NCBI RefSeq assembly: GCF_011067745.1 | Contig: NZ_JAAMPJ010000001.1 | Coordinates: forward strand, 418,819-482,818 | DNA from: Lentzea alba | Lineage (GTDB): Bacteria > Actinomycetota > Actinomycetes > Mycobacteriales > Pseudonocardiaceae | Direction of reading: 5' to 3' | Length of the DNA stretch: 64,000 bases | Shown here: in pieces, positions 44,101 through 53,369 of the stretch | Layout of the letters: each line of letters begins with the position of its first letter | How positions within the stretch are numbered: position 1 is the first letter of the stretch | The notes under the pieces: generated by a model | Seen by the model: the letters and a program-made list of their open reading frames with translations, nothing else | Database searches by the model: none | What the model was told of the DNA's origin: nothing | Translations under genes and position numbers: made by a program

Positions 44101-44570
44101 ACGAACACCGGGAAGCGCATCGTCTCCGACGCTTCGAGCAGCTCGTCGATGTTCGACGACGGCGGGCTCGACTCCAGCACCGGCAGGCCGGCCTCGCGGG
44201 CGGCGGCGATGGCGCGCGCCTTGTTGCCGGTCAGCTCCAGCACCTCGGCGACGGGGCCGATGAACGTGAGGCCTGCCTCACGGCACGCCATCGCGAGTTC
44301 CGGGTTCTCGGACAGGAAGCCGTATCCCGGGTAGATCGCGTCGGCACCCGCCTTGCGGGCGGCCTTGATGATCTCGTCGACGGAGAGGTACGCCCGAACC
44401 GGGTGGCCCGGCTCGCCGATCTCGTACGACTCGTCGGCCTTCAACCGGTGCAGCGAGTTTCGGTCCTCGTGAGGGAAAACGGCGACCGTTCCCGCGCCCA
44501 GTTCGTAGGCGGCTCGGAACGCGCGAATCGCGATCTCGCCGCGGTTGGCGACAAGAACCTTGCGGAACAT
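41193..44570 (-). CDS. pyc: pyruvate carboxylase
   Basis: Biotin enzyme replenishing oxaloacetate (1125 residues, full length). Biotin carboxylase comes first (KVLVANRGEIAIRAFRAA, GGGGRGMRKV, EMNPRIQVEHTVTEEVT). The carboxyltransferase TIM barrel follows (TDTTFRDAHQSLLATRVRTK, the carbamylated-Lys region VKDMAGLL, HTHDTAGG). An allosteric link and C-terminal biotinyl domain (TIEAMKMEAAITAP, biotin on Lys of EAMKM) close the protein. GGGAGGG precedes the ATG. It is located after rsmD/coaD as in mycobacteria and would supply the TCA cycle together with malate synthase. Confidence 0.97.
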   Translation of the reverse strand: MFRKVLVANRGEIAIRAFRAAYELGAGTVAVFPHEDRNSLHRLKADESYEIGEPGHPVRAYLSVDEIIKAARKAGADAIYPGYGFLSENPELAMACREAGLTFIGPVAEVLELTGNKARAIAAAREAGLPVLESSPPSSNIDELLEASETMRFPVFVKAVAGGGGRGMRKVDDPAALREALEAASREAESAFGDPTVFLEQAVVEPRHIEVQILADGQGNVIHLFERDCSVQRRHQKVIEIAPAPNLAPELRDRICADAVKFARHIGYRNAGTVEFLLDPQGHYVFIEMNPRIQVEHTVTEEVTDVDLVQSQMRIASGETLDDLGLSQDTVQLRGAALQCRITTEDPANGFRPDTGTISAYRSPGGSGIRLDGGTAGAGMAISAHFDSMLVKLTCRGRTFSLAVARARRAIAEFRIRGVSTNIPFIQAVLDDPDFYEGRVTTSFIEKRPHLLTARHSADRGTRLLTYLADVTVNHPNGTRPTAVDPREKLPVIDLNTEPPAGSKQKLVELGPEGFARWMRESKAVGVTDTTFRDAHQSLLATRVRTKDLLAVAPHVARMTPELLSLECWGGATYDVALRFLAEDPWERLAALREAVPNINLQMLLRGRNTVGYTPYPEAVTKAFVQEATNTGIDIFRIFDALNDVEQMRPAIEAVRETGTAIAEVALCYTSDLSNPDERLYTLDYYLKLAEQIVGAGAHVLAVKDMAGLLRAPAAARLISALRKEFDLPVHLHTHDTAGGQLATYLASIQAGVDAIDGAAASMAGTTSQPPLSSIVALTDHTEHSTGLNLQNVCDLEPYWEAVRKIYAPFESGIPGPTGRVYHHEIPGGQLSNLRTQAVALGLGEKFEEIESMYAAADRMLGHLVKVTPSSKVVGDLALHLVGAGVSPAEFEKDPGKFDIPASVIGFLHGELGDPPGGWPEPFRSKALEGRPAPKPIEELSPEDEAGLADDRRATLNRLLFPAPTKEFRAHRDAYGDTSVLRSKDFFYGLRPGEEYSVDLEPGVRLLIGLEAISEADARGIRTVMATLNGQLRPIQVRDRSVAADIPAAEKADRSNPNHVAAPFAGVVTAAVAEGDSVDAGQTVATIEAMKMEAAITAPKAGKVQRLALRGAQQVEGGDLLIVLE

Positions 44571-44790
44571 CCGTAACCCTCCCGGTGCAGCTCAGCGGTC
44601 AGTTCAGGCACGTTACCGTGCGACTCTTGCCTGTTGGGAGGACTGTCTCACGTGATGGGTGTCATCGTGATCGGTCTTGCTCGTGAGGATTCTCGCGGTT
44701 TGAGAGCTAGGTTGATACCCACCACCCGGTCAGACTCCGGCCGGTAGTGGGTTTAACCAGATCGAGTGACGATCTTGGGACCAATCTCGG

Positions 44791-44796
44791 TAGGGT
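44791..44796 (+). promoter_or_regulatory. -10 element TAGGGT of a leaderless promoter
   Basis: TAGGGT lies 7 bases before the ATG at 44804. The rest of the 233-bp gap to pyc holds only an imperfect CCCAC...GTGGG hairpin near 44719-44752. Confidence 0.5.
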
Positions 44797-44803
44797 GAGC
44801 CAT

Positions 44804-46126
44804 ATGGCCGGGGCTGATGGAGCCGGGCAGCCTACTGCCCGCACACCGCATTTCGACGTTGTCCTTCGTGGTTACAACCAGCGACAGGTGAATGAGCGAG
44901 TCACTCGCCTGGAGTTCGACCTCAAGAACTCGAACCGCTCCCGAGACGCGGCCGCCGCGCAGGTGGGGGAGCTGACCAAGCTCCTGAACTCGATGCGCGC
45001 CGATCTCGACAAGACCAAGATGCAGCTCCAGAACCTGGCCAACAGTCCCGTGAGCGCGTCGAACGTCACCGAGCGTGTCCGCGTGATGATGAGCCTGGCC
45101 GAGGAAGAGATCGCGGACATCCGCAAGGACGCCCTCGACAAGGCCGCCGCCACGCGCGGCGAGGCCGAGAAGTGGGCGGCCGACCAGCGCGAGCAGCACA
45201 ACCGCCTGCTCGCCGAGACCGAGGCGCGCCGCAAACAGCTGGAGGTCGCCTACCAGCAGCGCAACGCCGAGCTCGACCAGAAGTTCGCCGGCCGCAAGTC
45301 CGAGCTGGAAGCCGAGTTCGAGGCGCTGCGCGCGAAGCTGACCGCCGAGCACGAGGCCCTGGTCGCCGAGGTGCGCGCCGACGCCGAGCGCGTCGCCGCC
45401 GAGTTCGACAAGAAGTCGGCGGACCTGGACGCCCGCCGCGTCGAGCTCGACGCGAAGTACAAGGCGTACCACGACACGCTGGACAAGGAGTACGACGGCC
45501 TCAAGGCGACGCTGGCCGCCGAGCACAAGAAGGTGCTCGCGGACGCGCGCGCCGAGGCCGAGCGGATCGCCGCCGAGTCCGAGGTCGCCCGCGTCGAGGC
45601 GCTGGAGAAGCTCGACGAGGCCCTCAAGCTCAAGCAGGCCGAGGCCGAGAAGGCGCTCGCCGAGCTCGAGGCCGAGTCGCTCGCGAAGGCCGAGAAGACG
45701 ACGTCCGACGCGTCCGCGCAGGCATCCGCCCTGGTCAGCGCGGCGGAGGACAAGGCGGCCGCCACCCTGCGCGAGGCGTCCGCAAAGGCCGAGGCGACCG
45801 TCACCGAGGCCTCGCAGAAGGCCACGGCACTGGTGCAGGACGCCGAGGCCAAAACGTCCGCACTGGTCCGCGAGGCCGAGGAGAAGTCAGCGACCGCCGT
45901 GGCCCTGGCCGACCAGCGCGCCGCCGCCGCGGCCGAGAAGGAAGCCTCCCTGCGCTCGGCGCACGACAACCTCGCCACCCAGTTCCACGCCGCGCAGGCC
46001 GCGGTGGACGCGGCGATGTCGGTGCTGAAGCCGTTGGAGGACGGCTCGGAGAACGGCGTCGAGAACGGTGCGGCGAAGCTCGACGAGGAGAAGACCCAGC
46101 AGCTGCCGAAGCCCCGCAAGGACTGA
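44804..46126 (+). CDS. long DivIVA-like coiled-coil protein (FilP/Scy type)
   Basis: A 440-residue cytoskeletal-type protein. Residues 16-45 (FDVVLRGYNQRQVNERVTRL) form the DivIVA-like N-terminal motif. The rest is almost unbroken coiled coil rich in Ala, Glu, Lys with repeating 'AEAEKALAELEAESLAKAEK' and 'EASAKAEATVTEASQKATAL' units of about 11-51 residues, ending in a loose acidic tail. This layout is that of actinobacterial FilP/Scy or 'cellulose-binding' proteins organising polar growth. It contains no Cys or Trp clusters. Single gene, leaderless promoter. Confidence 0.85.
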   Translation: MAGADGAGQPTARTPHFDVVLRGYNQRQVNERVTRLEFDLKNSNRSRDAAAAQVGELTKLLNSMRADLDKTKMQLQNLANSPVSASNVTERVRVMMSLAEEEIADIRKDALDKAAATRGEAEKWAADQREQHNRLLAETEARRKQLEVAYQQRNAELDQKFAGRKSELEAEFEALRAKLTAEHEALVAEVRADAERVAAEFDKKSADLDARRVELDAKYKAYHDTLDKEYDGLKATLAAEHKKVLADARAEAERIAAESEVARVEALEKLDEALKLKQAEAEKALAELEAESLAKAEKTTSDASAQASALVSAAEDKAAATLREASAKAEATVTEASQKATALVQDAEAKTSALVREAEEKSATAVALADQRAAAAAEKEASLRSAHDNLATQFHAAQAAVDAAMSVLKPLEDGSENGVENGAAKLDEEKTQQLPKPRKD

Positions 46127-46136
46127 TCTCGCCTGG

Positions 46137-47264
46137 TCAGCCGGGGAACGGCGGCAGGCTGCCGGTCGCCCAGCTCGTCCGGCACCCGCCGTTGGGGGCG
46201 AAGTCGCTCGCGAACCCGATGAGCGACGTGCCGTCGAGCGAGGCGACCGCCGTCGGGTGGTAGTTCGGGCAGTAGCTGTCGCGCGCCCCCGGCACCGGCA
46301 CCGGCGCGGGGACCTCGTACCAGCCGTCGCGGCCGCCGTTCTCCGACACGAAGATCGTCCTGCCGTTGCCGGCGTCGACCTTGCCGTTCTTGGACATCAG
46401 CATCTGGCCCATGAGGATCACGCGACCCGCCGGTGTGCCGTTGGGCGCGAGGGTGATCGACGGCGTGTGCGCGAAGTACTTGCCGTCCTTCGTCGTCGGT
46501 CTGGTGCCGGACCACGCCGGATCGCCCCAGTTCACCCCGTCCTGGGACGTCCGGTGGTACGCCTCGCAGAAGTACTGGTTCGGCTGCGCGCAGATCTCGT
46601 ACATCATGTAGTACTGGCCCGTCGGCAGCCTCTTGACCTGCGCCATTCCCGGCCGATAACCCCTGGGCCGCACGGCGACGATCTTCTCCTTCGCCGACCA
46701 GTTGACGCCGTCGGAGGACACCGTCCGCCCGATGTACTGGCTGTGCGCGGCGTCCGACTCGTCCGCGAAGTAGCAGTTGAGCCTGCCGTTCGCGTCCACC
46801 GACAGATCCGGCTCCCACAGCCCGCCCTGCGGCTTGGCCCGCGCGCACTCCGACAGGTACTCCCACGTCTCGCCGGCGTCCGGACTGCGCCAGATCCGCG
46901 CCTTGAGGGTCTCCTCCTTGTACCCCACCGAGCCCACCCACAGCACCGTGCCGGCGGGCATGGCGCCGACCTGGCTCGGCAGCTCGTAGAGGTGCCCGCA
47001 GCAGGTCGCGTGGGTGCTCGCGGTGTCGACGAACGCGGCGACCTTCTTGAACTTCTTGGCGGCCCGGTTCGCGCGCAGCACGTCCACGACGTGGTTGCCG
47101 TGCAACGCGAGGAGGATCGAACCCCGCTGCGGGCCGTGCTCCAGGCGGATCGCGTGCGGGTAGCGGGACTCCTCCCCGGTCAGCACGACGGGCTCCGCGA
47201 GGGCCGGGGCCTGGGTTGCGACGGTGAGGGCGGCGACGAGCGCGGTGATGATCAGGCGGCGCAC
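46137..47264 (-). CDS. secreted sialidase-like beta-propeller protein
   Basis: A 375-residue exported protein. A signal peptide (VRRLIITALVAALTVATQAPALA) ends near residue 23. The body has repeated BNR/Asp-box-like units (ARIWRSPDAGETWEYLSE, IGRTVSSDGVNWSAKEK, RTSQDGVNWGDPAWSG, FVSENGGRDGWYEV) spaced about 60 residues apart, as in six-bladed sialidase propellers. Catalytic Arg triad residues could not be assigned, so enzymatic sialidase activity is unproven. The GTG at 47264 lies 7 bases after TACGTT, a leaderless arrangement; a longer start at 47309 would bury the signal peptide. Confidence 0.72.
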   Translation of the reverse strand: MRRLIITALVAALTVATQAPALAEPVVLTGEESRYPHAIRLEHGPQRGSILLALHGNHVVDVLRANRAAKKFKKVAAFVDTASTHATCCGHLYELPSQVGAMPAGTVLWVGSVGYKEETLKARIWRSPDAGETWEYLSECARAKPQGGLWEPDLSVDANGRLNCYFADESDAAHSQYIGRTVSSDGVNWSAKEKIVAVRPRGYRPGMAQVKRLPTGQYYMMYEICAQPNQYFCEAYHRTSQDGVNWGDPAWSGTRPTTKDGKYFAHTPSITLAPNGTPAGRVILMGQMLMSKNGKVDAGNGRTIFVSENGGRDGWYEVPAPVPVPGARDSYCPNYHPTAVASLDGTSLIGFASDFAPNGGCRTSWATGSLPPFPG

Positions 47265-47271
47265 GCTGGCG

Positions 47272-47277
47272 AACGTA
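47272..47277 (-). promoter_or_regulatory. -10 element TACGTT of a leaderless promoter
   Basis: Read on the minus strand, TACGTT lies 7 bases before the GTG start of the sialidase-like gene and decides that start. Confidence 0.5.
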
Positions 47278-47332
47278 CGACGCCGGCCGGACAGTCCGTC
47301 ATCTGCCACGCGGACACCTTCAGGTGATGTCC

Positions 47333-49489
47333 CTACGCCTTCTCCAGGAAGTCCGCCCTCTCCTCCGTCAGCAGCGTCCCCACCATCCCCGCCAGCCCGG
47401 GATGCTTCTCCAGGTCCGGATCGGCGTCCACCACCTGCTGAGCGGCCACGCGGGCCTCCGCGATGATGTCCTCGTCGCGCAACAGCGACAGCATCTTCAA
47501 CGCCGAGCGCCGGCCCGACTGCGCGGCGCCGAGGATGTCGCCCTCGCGGCGCAGTTCGAGGTCGAGCTGGGCCAGTTCGAAACCGTCCAGAGTGGACTCG
47601 ACGGCGCGCAGGCGTTCCATCGTGGCCGTCATCTCGGGCATCTCGGTGACCAGCAGGCAGAGGCCGGGCGCGCTGCCCCGGCCCACGCGGCCGCGGAGCT
47701 GGTGGAGCTGCGAGACGCCGAAGCGGTCGGCGTCCATGATGGCCATGACGGTGGCGTTCGGGACGTTCACGCCGACCTCGATGACAGTGGTGGCGACGAG
47801 CACCTGGACCTGGTTGGCCGCGAAGGCGCGCATCACCGCGTCCTTCTCGTCGGGAGGCATGCGGCCGTGCAGGATCTCGATGCGCAGGCCGCGCAACGGG
47901 CCCTGCGCCAGCATGGTCGCGACGTCGATCACCGACAGGGCCGGGCGCTTGTCCTCGTCGTCGGACTTCGCGGGCTCCTCGTCGCCGATGCGGGGGCAGA
48001 CGAAGTAGGCCTGGTGCCCGGCGGCGACTTCCTCACGCACGCGGGCGAACGCGCGGTCCAGCCAGGTCGGCTTCTCGCGCACGGGCACGACCGAGGTCTT
48101 GATCGGCGAGCGGCCGCCCGGCAGCTCGCGCAGCGCGGACACCTCCAGGTCGCCGTAGACGGTCATGGCGACCGTGCGCGGGATCGGCGTCGCCGTCATG
48201 ACGAGCACGTGCGGGTTCTCGACGGCACCACGCGCCGAAAGCGCCGCACGTTGCTCGACGCCGAACCGGTGTTGCTCGTCCACGACGACCAGGCCGAGGG
48301 AATGGAACTCCACCTTCTCCTGGATGATCGCGTGCGTGCCGACGACGATGCCCGCCTCGCCGGTCACGATGTCGAGCAACGCCTGGCGCCGCTGGGCCGT
48401 GTTCATCGAGCCCGTCAGCAACGTCACGCGCGTGGCGTCCTCCGCGCCGCCGAGCTGACCGGCCTGGGCGAGGTCGCCGAGCATCTCCTGCAGCGAGCGA
48501 GCGTGTTGTGCCGCAAGGACTTCCGTGGGGGCGAGCATCGCGGACTGACGGCCCGCGTCGACGGCCTGGAGCATGGCTCGCAACGCGACCATCGTTTTCC
48601 CCGACCCGACTTCCCCCTGCAGCAGGCGGTTCATCGGCACGACGGACGAGATGTCGGAGGCGATCTGCTCGCCGACCTCAACCTGCCCGTTGGTCAGCTT
48701 GAACGGCAACCGCGCGTCGAACGCGTCCAGGATCCCGCCGGACCGCCGCGCGCAGGACGGCGCCGGCCGGGCCGTGGAAGCCTTGCGGCGCTGGGCCAGC
48801 GCGAGCTGCACGGCCAGCGCCTCGTCCCACTTCAGCCGCTGCTGCGCCACGGTGATCTGCGCCCAGCTCTCCGGCCGGTGGATCGACCGCAACGCCTCCT
48901 CCAGCCCGGTCAGGCCGTGCTCTTCCCGGAAAGCGAGAGGCAGCGGGTCCTCCGGCACGCCGTCCCAGATCTCCAGCAGCTGATTCACGCAGTTCGCGAT
49001 GTTCCACGTGTTGATGTGCTGCGAGGCCGGGTAGACGGGCAGGAAGGCCTGCAGGAACGACGACCCGTCCGACTCCGGGGTGAGGATCTCGAACGCCGGG
49101 TGCACCAGTTGCAGGTTCTGGCGATAGCGACCCACCTTGCCCGCGAACAGGGCGCGTGTGCCCGGCAGGAGCTCCTGCTCGGCCACGAACGCCACCTTGC
49201 CGAAGAACACCAGGTGCAGTTCGGAGGTGCCGTCCGTGATCACCGCCTCGGTCATGTGGCCGCGGCGCGCCTTCATCTGGCGCTTGGTGCACTTGCGGAC
49301 CTCGGCCTGCACGGTGACGTGCTCGTCGATTTCCAGCGACCTGATGTCGGTCAGCTTCCCGCGCTCGTCGTAGCGGCGCGGGTAGTGGCGCAGCAGGTCA
49401 CCGACCGTCGTGAGGCCGAGGCCGGTCTCCAGTGCGTCGGCGGTCTTCTTGCCGAGCAGCGGCTGCAGCTTGTCGTCGAAGGAGATCAT
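47333..49489 (-). CDS. recG: ATP-dependent DNA helicase RecG
   Basis: Branch-migration helicase for fork rescue and recombination (718 residues). The N-terminal wedge/OB part (DLLRHYPRRYDERGKLTDI, VTVQAEVRKCTKRQ) is followed by Walker A LLQGEVGSGKTMVALRA, DExH VVVDEQHRFGVEQRAAL, motif III VMTATPIPRT, and TRG/C-terminal motifs LHGRMPPDEKDAVM and QLRGRVGRGSAPGLCLL. It ends 14 bp after the DAK2 gene in the conserved DAK2-recG order. Confidence 0.97.
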   Translation of the reverse strand: MISFDDKLQPLLGKKTADALETGLGLTTVGDLLRHYPRRYDERGKLTDIRSLEIDEHVTVQAEVRKCTKRQMKARRGHMTEAVITDGTSELHLVFFGKVAFVAEQELLPGTRALFAGKVGRYRQNLQLVHPAFEILTPESDGSSFLQAFLPVYPASQHINTWNIANCVNQLLEIWDGVPEDPLPLAFREEHGLTGLEEALRSIHRPESWAQITVAQQRLKWDEALAVQLALAQRRKASTARPAPSCARRSGGILDAFDARLPFKLTNGQVEVGEQIASDISSVVPMNRLLQGEVGSGKTMVALRAMLQAVDAGRQSAMLAPTEVLAAQHARSLQEMLGDLAQAGQLGGAEDATRVTLLTGSMNTAQRRQALLDIVTGEAGIVVGTHAIIQEKVEFHSLGLVVVDEQHRFGVEQRAALSARGAVENPHVLVMTATPIPRTVAMTVYGDLEVSALRELPGGRSPIKTSVVPVREKPTWLDRAFARVREEVAAGHQAYFVCPRIGDEEPAKSDDEDKRPALSVIDVATMLAQGPLRGLRIEILHGRMPPDEKDAVMRAFAANQVQVLVATTVIEVGVNVPNATVMAIMDADRFGVSQLHQLRGRVGRGSAPGLCLLVTEMPEMTATMERLRAVESTLDGFELAQLDLELRREGDILGAAQSGRRSALKMLSLLRDEDIIAEARVAAQQVVDADPDLEKHPGLAGMVGTLLTEERADFLEKA

Positions 49490-49503
49490 CGTTCCCCATT
49501 GAA

Positions 49504-51114
49504 CTACTCGACACCGACAAAAATGACAGCGTCCGGCTGTCCGCCCGGATACGCCGTCACCTCCACCTCCGGATGGGTGACCCGCAGGTGGTCTTCGAGC
49601 ACGTCCACCAAACCATCAGGGCAGTCGGCACCCAAAATCACGGTCACCAGCTCACCTCCGCCGGCCAGCATGCGGTCGACCAGGCGGCACGACAGGTCCG
49701 TCAGCGAGTCTGGCGACGCCGGACCGGGCTCGATCAGCACGACCTCGCCGTCCAGCATGCCGAGCAGGTCGCCCGGCTGGCAGCGGCCGACCCACGTGAT
49801 GGCCTCGTCGGCGGCGATCGAGAGCTCACCACGACGCGTTGCGGCGGCGGCCTCGGCCATCGCGACAACGTCGTCACCGGCGCGCCTGGACGCGTCGTGC
49901 ACCGCCAACGCCGCGAGAGCCTGCACGGGCGAGAACGTCGGCACCACCACTACGTCCTGCCCTGCGGCCTGTGCGTACGCCACGGCTTCTTCTAGCGCCT
50001 CACGGATGTCCGGATCACCGGGCAGCACTGCAACGTGACGCGCGCGCGTCGACACGATGGACGACAACAAGTCCGTGGGCGTCGCCACAGAAGAAGCGAG
50101 GTCGAACACCGCCGCGCCCTCCGCGCGGAACAGGTCCACGGCGCCGCTCACCACCACCACGATCGCCCGGTCGCGCACGAACCGCGACGCCTGAGCGGCG
50201 ATCTGGTCGGCGAACCGCGCCACGGTGATCCGGTGCGGGCGCCCAGCGCGCACACCCGCTTCTATGGCCGCGCCGATGTCGTTGCAGTGCACGTGCACGG
50301 TCCACAAAGAAGCACCGTCGCCGACGACCGACACGCAGTCCCCGAGCAGGTTCAACGACGTGCGCAGCTCGGCGACCGCCTCCTCCGAGGTGTCGTCGAG
50401 CAGGTACATGACCTCGTACTCGAACTCCGACGACCCGCTCTCGCGCTCGGTCGTCAGCGACTCGGGCGTGCGCGGCAGCAGCGGCGCGTCCATCGGTGTT
50501 TCCACGGTCTGGCCGGTGATCACCGCGGCCAGTGTGTCCAACAACACAACGAGCCCGCGTCCGCCGGCGTCGACCACGCCGGCCTTGGCCAGCACGGCGA
50601 GCTGACGCGGCGTGTCGGCCAGTGCGACGGCACCCGCGCGTGACGCTGCCAGCACGACCTCGTCCAACTCGTCGGACGGGCAGTCGCGAGCGGCCTCCGC
50701 GGCGGCGTGCAGCACGGACAGCACCGTGCCGGGAACGGGCTTGGACACCGCGGCAGTGGCGAGCTCGTCGGAGCGCTGCAGGCCCTTGCGCAGTGCGGAA
50801 CCCGTGACCAGCGAAACCTCCTGCACGGTCTCCGCGAGGCCCCTGAGCACCTGCGAGAGGATCACGCCGGAGTTGCCGCGCGCCCCGGCCAGCGCACCCC
50901 GCGCCAACGCGGACAGCGCCTCGCCCACCGTGGAGATCGGCGAACGCAACAGCGCGTCGAGCGCGGACTGCATCGTGTGCAGCAGGTTCGTACCTGTGTC
51001 ACCATCCGGCACGGGAAAGACGTTGATCTGGTCGATCGACTCCCGATTGGCGTCCAACGACCGCACGCACGCGTCCGCCCACCTGCGCACCGCGACCGCA
51101 TCCATGACCTGCAT
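49504..51114 (-). CDS. DAK2-domain protein (FakA-like fatty acid kinase)
   Basis: A 536-residue protein with an N-terminal Dak2 kinase domain (NVFPVPDGDTGTNLLHTM gives the ATP-Mg Asp residues; ARGNSGVILSQVLRG near 90) and a C-terminal FakB-binding/DegV-like region (YEVMYLLDDTSEEAVAEL, HVHCNDIGAAIEAG). FakA phosphorylates fatty acids presented by FakB; none is visible here. The ATG at 51114 sits 7 bases after TACTCT. Divergent from rpmB, next to recG as in other actinobacteria. Confidence 0.88.
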   Translation of the reverse strand: MQVMDAVAVRRWADACVRSLDANRESIDQINVFPVPDGDTGTNLLHTMQSALDALLRSPISTVGEALSALARGALAGARGNSGVILSQVLRGLAETVQEVSLVTGSALRKGLQRSDELATAAVSKPVPGTVLSVLHAAAEAARDCPSDELDEVVLAASRAGAVALADTPRQLAVLAKAGVVDAGGRGLVVLLDTLAAVITGQTVETPMDAPLLPRTPESLTTERESGSSEFEYEVMYLLDDTSEEAVAELRTSLNLLGDCVSVVGDGASLWTVHVHCNDIGAAIEAGVRAGRPHRITVARFADQIAAQASRFVRDRAIVVVVSGAVDLFRAEGAAVFDLASSVATPTDLLSSIVSTRARHVAVLPGDPDIREALEEAVAYAQAAGQDVVVVPTFSPVQALAALAVHDASRRAGDDVVAMAEAAAATRRGELSIAADEAITWVGRCQPGDLLGMLDGEVVLIEPGPASPDSLTDLSCRLVDRMLAGGGELVTVILGADCPDGLVDVLEDHLRVTHPEVEVTAYPGGQPDAVIFVGVE

Positions 51115-51121
51115 GGCGGCG

Positions 51122-51127
51122 AGAGTA
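51122..51127 (-). promoter_or_regulatory. -10 element TACTCT before the DAK2 gene
   Basis: On the minus strand TACTCT lies 7 bases before the ATG at 51114, a leaderless layout. On the plus strand a separate TACCCT at 51161-51166 could serve rpmB with a leader of about 90 nt. Confidence 0.45.
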
Positions 51128-51262
51128 TCCACCCGGTTTGGTCGCGGGTGAGGCCACCGGCTACCCTGATTGGGTTGCCGTGCCCGGTTGAGGCTTGTGC
51201 ACGCTTGCGCGCCCACCGGGACGCGAGACTTACCGCTTGAGGAACCTGAAGGAGTGGCTGAC

Positions 51263-51454
51263 GTGGCTGCCGTGTGCGACGTCTGTGGCAAGGGGCCGGG
51301 CTTCGGCCATTCGGTTTCGCACTCCCAGCGGAAGACGAACCGCCGCTGGAACCCGAACATCCAGTCTGTGCGCGCCAAGGTTTCGGCCTCGCAGCGCCAG
51401 CGGATCAACGTGTGCACGTCCTGCCTGAAGGCTGGCAAGGTCGTGCGCGGCTGA
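51263..51454 (+). CDS. rpmB: 50S ribosomal protein bL28 (zinc-binding form)
   Basis: 63 residues, standard length. [20 protein letters not shown] provides the first CxxC and the closing [16 protein letters not shown] the second, so it is the zinc-containing form. The GTG at 51263 gives the family start; GGAG lies about 10 bases upstream and an in-frame GTG at 51254 is too close to that site. Divergent from the DAK2 gene as usual. Confidence 0.96.
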   Translation: MAAVCDVCGKGPGFGHSVSHSQRKTNRRWNPNIQSVRAKVSASQRQRINVCTSCLKAGKVVRG

Positions 51455-51472
51455 TCACCGCCACAGTTCGTT

Positions 51473-52690
51473 TTAGTTCGGAAGGAGCTCGGCGGAAGCC
51501 GGGCTCTTTTCGCGTTTCAGGGCCCGGCGCACGAACACCAGGCACGCGACACCGCTGAGCAACGCCCCGGTGCCGCCGAGCGCGAACACCGTCCGCGGCT
51601 CGATGACCAGCAGCAACCCGCCCGCGGCAGCCGTCCCGAGCAGGTTCGCGCCGACCACCACCGACCCGACCGCCGCGAACACCCGCCCGCGCATCTCCTC
51701 GGGCGTGCGCATCCGCACGATCGCGTTCAGGGCCACGTTGTGGACGCCGTTCGACACCCCGCCGATCACCCAGCCGGTCCCGGCCGCGACGATGAACGGG
51801 AACGTCGCCGGGATCAGCACCCCGATGCCCGTGGTGACGGCGGCGACAGCGATCGCGTGCACGACCCCGGACACGGTCTCGAGCCGCGCGGCGAGCCTGT
51901 TGCCGACCAGGATCCCGGTCATCCAGCACGCCTGCATCGCGCCGAGCACGAACTCGTCACCGCGCAGCACGTACCGGACGAACGCGGGGTCGGCCACGTT
52001 GATCACGATGACCGTGCCGACGCAGAAAGCCAGTCCGACGATCGACGCGAACAGCACGGGATCCCGCCGCACGTGCCGGATGCCCGCCAGCGCGCTGGGT
52101 CGCGCCGAGTGCTCCCCCGAAGGCCTGCGTTCCGACCGCACGAACGCCAGCAGCGCCGCGTAGACGAAGAACGTGCCACCGTCGATGAGCAGTGCGGCGG
52201 GGTGCCCGAAGATCCCGGCGAGCAACGCGCCACCGGTCACTCCGGCGATGTTGCCGACACTGCGCGCGGTGCCGAGCCACGCATAACCACGCGTCGCTTC
52301 TTCTTCACCCGCGATGTGCGGGATCAACGCGGACATGGACGGCATGGCGACCGCACGGCCACAACCGGACAGGAACACCAGCGCCACGACGAACGCGGGC
52401 TGGCCCATGAGCGGCGCGACGGCCGCGATCGCGGTGCCCTGGAAGAGCAGGGCGATCATCAGCAGGCGCCGGTTGGGCAACCGGTCGACGAGCACACCGG
52501 CCAGCGGTGCGCCCAGCACGAGCGGCAGCAGTTCGGCGACGAGGATGGCGGCGACCAGCAGCGAACTGATCGGCGTCGCCCAGAAGAGCAACACGAGCAG
52601 CGACAACGAGTTGCCGAACTCGCTGACGGCCGCACCCGCGGCCGTCAGCGTCAGATCACGCTTCGCTGGTGCGGCTACGGAAGCTTCCAG
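51473..52690 (-). CDS. MFS transporter (start codon unclear)
   Basis: About 405 residues with roughly 12 membrane segments and MFS features: the loop 2-3 signature [39 protein letters not shown] and [18 protein letters not shown]. It is similar to enterobactin-exporter-like (DHA3) efflux proteins; substrate unknown. No ATG, GTG or TTG occurs in frame between 52852 and 52606. The end given here is a CTG at 52690 preceded by GGAG at 8 bases, which lets the full first membrane segment be made and overlaps the ung end by 16 bp. TTG 52606 or GTG 52594 would cut into the first helix. Confidence 0.75.
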   Translation of the reverse strand: MEASVAAPAKRDLTLTAAGAAVSEFGNSLSLLVLLFWATPISSLLVAAILVAELLPLVLGAPLAGVLVDRLPNRRLLMIALLFQGTAIAAVAPLMGQPAFVVALVFLSGCGRAVAMPSMSALIPHIAGEEEATRGYAWLGTARSVGNIAGVTGGALLAGIFGHPAALLIDGGTFFVYAALLAFVRSERRPSGEHSARPSALAGIRHVRRDPVLFASIVGLAFCVGTVIVINVADPAFVRYVLRGDEFVLGAMQACWMTGILVGNRLAARLETVSGVVHAIAVAAVTTGIGVLIPATFPFIVAAGTGWVIGGVSNGVHNVALNAIVRMRTPEEMRGRVFAAVGSVVVGANLLGTAAAGGLLLVIEPRTVFALGGTGALLSGVACLVFVRRALKREKSPASAELLPN

Positions 52691-53349
52691 TCGATCGGCT
52701 CCGCGCCCTGCTTCTCCAGCAGTTCGTTGGCGCGGCTGAACGGCTTCGAGCCGAAGAACCCGGCGTGTGCGGACAGCGGCGACGGGTGCGCGGACTCGAT
52801 GGCGGGCAACGGTTCGAGCAACGGGCGCAGGTTGCGCGCGTTGCGGCCCCACAGGATCGAGACCAGAGGTGCGTCACGGGCCGCCAGCGCCTTGATGGCC
52901 TGCTCGGTCACCGCTTCCCAACCCTTGCCCTGGTGGGAGTTCGCCTTGCCGGGCTGCACGGTCAGCGCCCTGTTGAGCAGCAGCACACCGCGCTCGGACC
53001 ACGGCGTGAGGTCGCCGTTGGAGGGCAACGGGTGACCGAGGTCCTCCGCGTACTCCTTGTAGATGTTGATGAGCGACTTCGGGATCGGCCGCACGTCAGG
53101 GGCCACCGAGAACGACAGGCCGACCGCGTGGCCGGGCGTCGGGTACGGGTCCTGGCCGACGATCAGCACCTTCACCTGGTGGAACGGCTGCTGGAACGCA
53201 CGCAGCACGTTCTCGCCCGCGGGGAGGTAGGTGCGGCCGGCGGCGACCTCCGCGCGCAGGAACTCACCCATGGCGGCGATCTGGTCAGCAACGGGGGCGA
53301 GAGCTTCAGCCCAACCGGCTTCGACAACTTCGTTGAGGGGACGAGCCAC
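52675..53349 (-). CDS. ung: uracil-DNA glycosylase
   Basis: Removes uracil from DNA (224 residues). The catalytic motif [20 protein letters not shown] holds the water-activating Asp; [20 protein letters not shown] and [11 protein letters not shown] follow, and [17 protein letters not shown] is the DNA-intercalating loop. The GTG at 53349 is preceded at 8 bases by TAGGGT, consistent with a leaderless transcript. It is placed before thiL as in mycobacteria, with two extra genes between. Confidence 0.97.
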   Translation of the reverse strand: MARPLNEVVEAGWAEALAPVADQIAAMGEFLRAEVAAGRTYLPAGENVLRAFQQPFHQVKVLIVGQDPYPTPGHAVGLSFSVAPDVRPIPKSLINIYKEYAEDLGHPLPSNGDLTPWSERGVLLLNRALTVQPGKANSHQGKGWEAVTEQAIKALAARDAPLVSILWGRNARNLRPLLEPLPAIESAHPSPLSAHAGFFGSKPFSRANELLEKQGAEPIDWKLP

Positions 53350-53357
53350 GGCTGTGA

Positions 53358-53363
53358 ACCCTA
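53358..53363 (-). promoter_or_regulatory. -10 element TAGGGT before ung
   Basis: Minus-strand TAGGGT 8 bases before the ung GTG; leaderless layout. Confidence 0.4.
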
Positions 53364-53369
53364 TCTCAC

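Noticed and set aside
41076..44576. 1166-codon open frame on the plus strand
   Set aside because: It is antisense to pyruvate carboxylase, whose protein is unmistakable; the frame is a by-product of high GC and reads as Arg/Val/Asp/His-rich nonsense.
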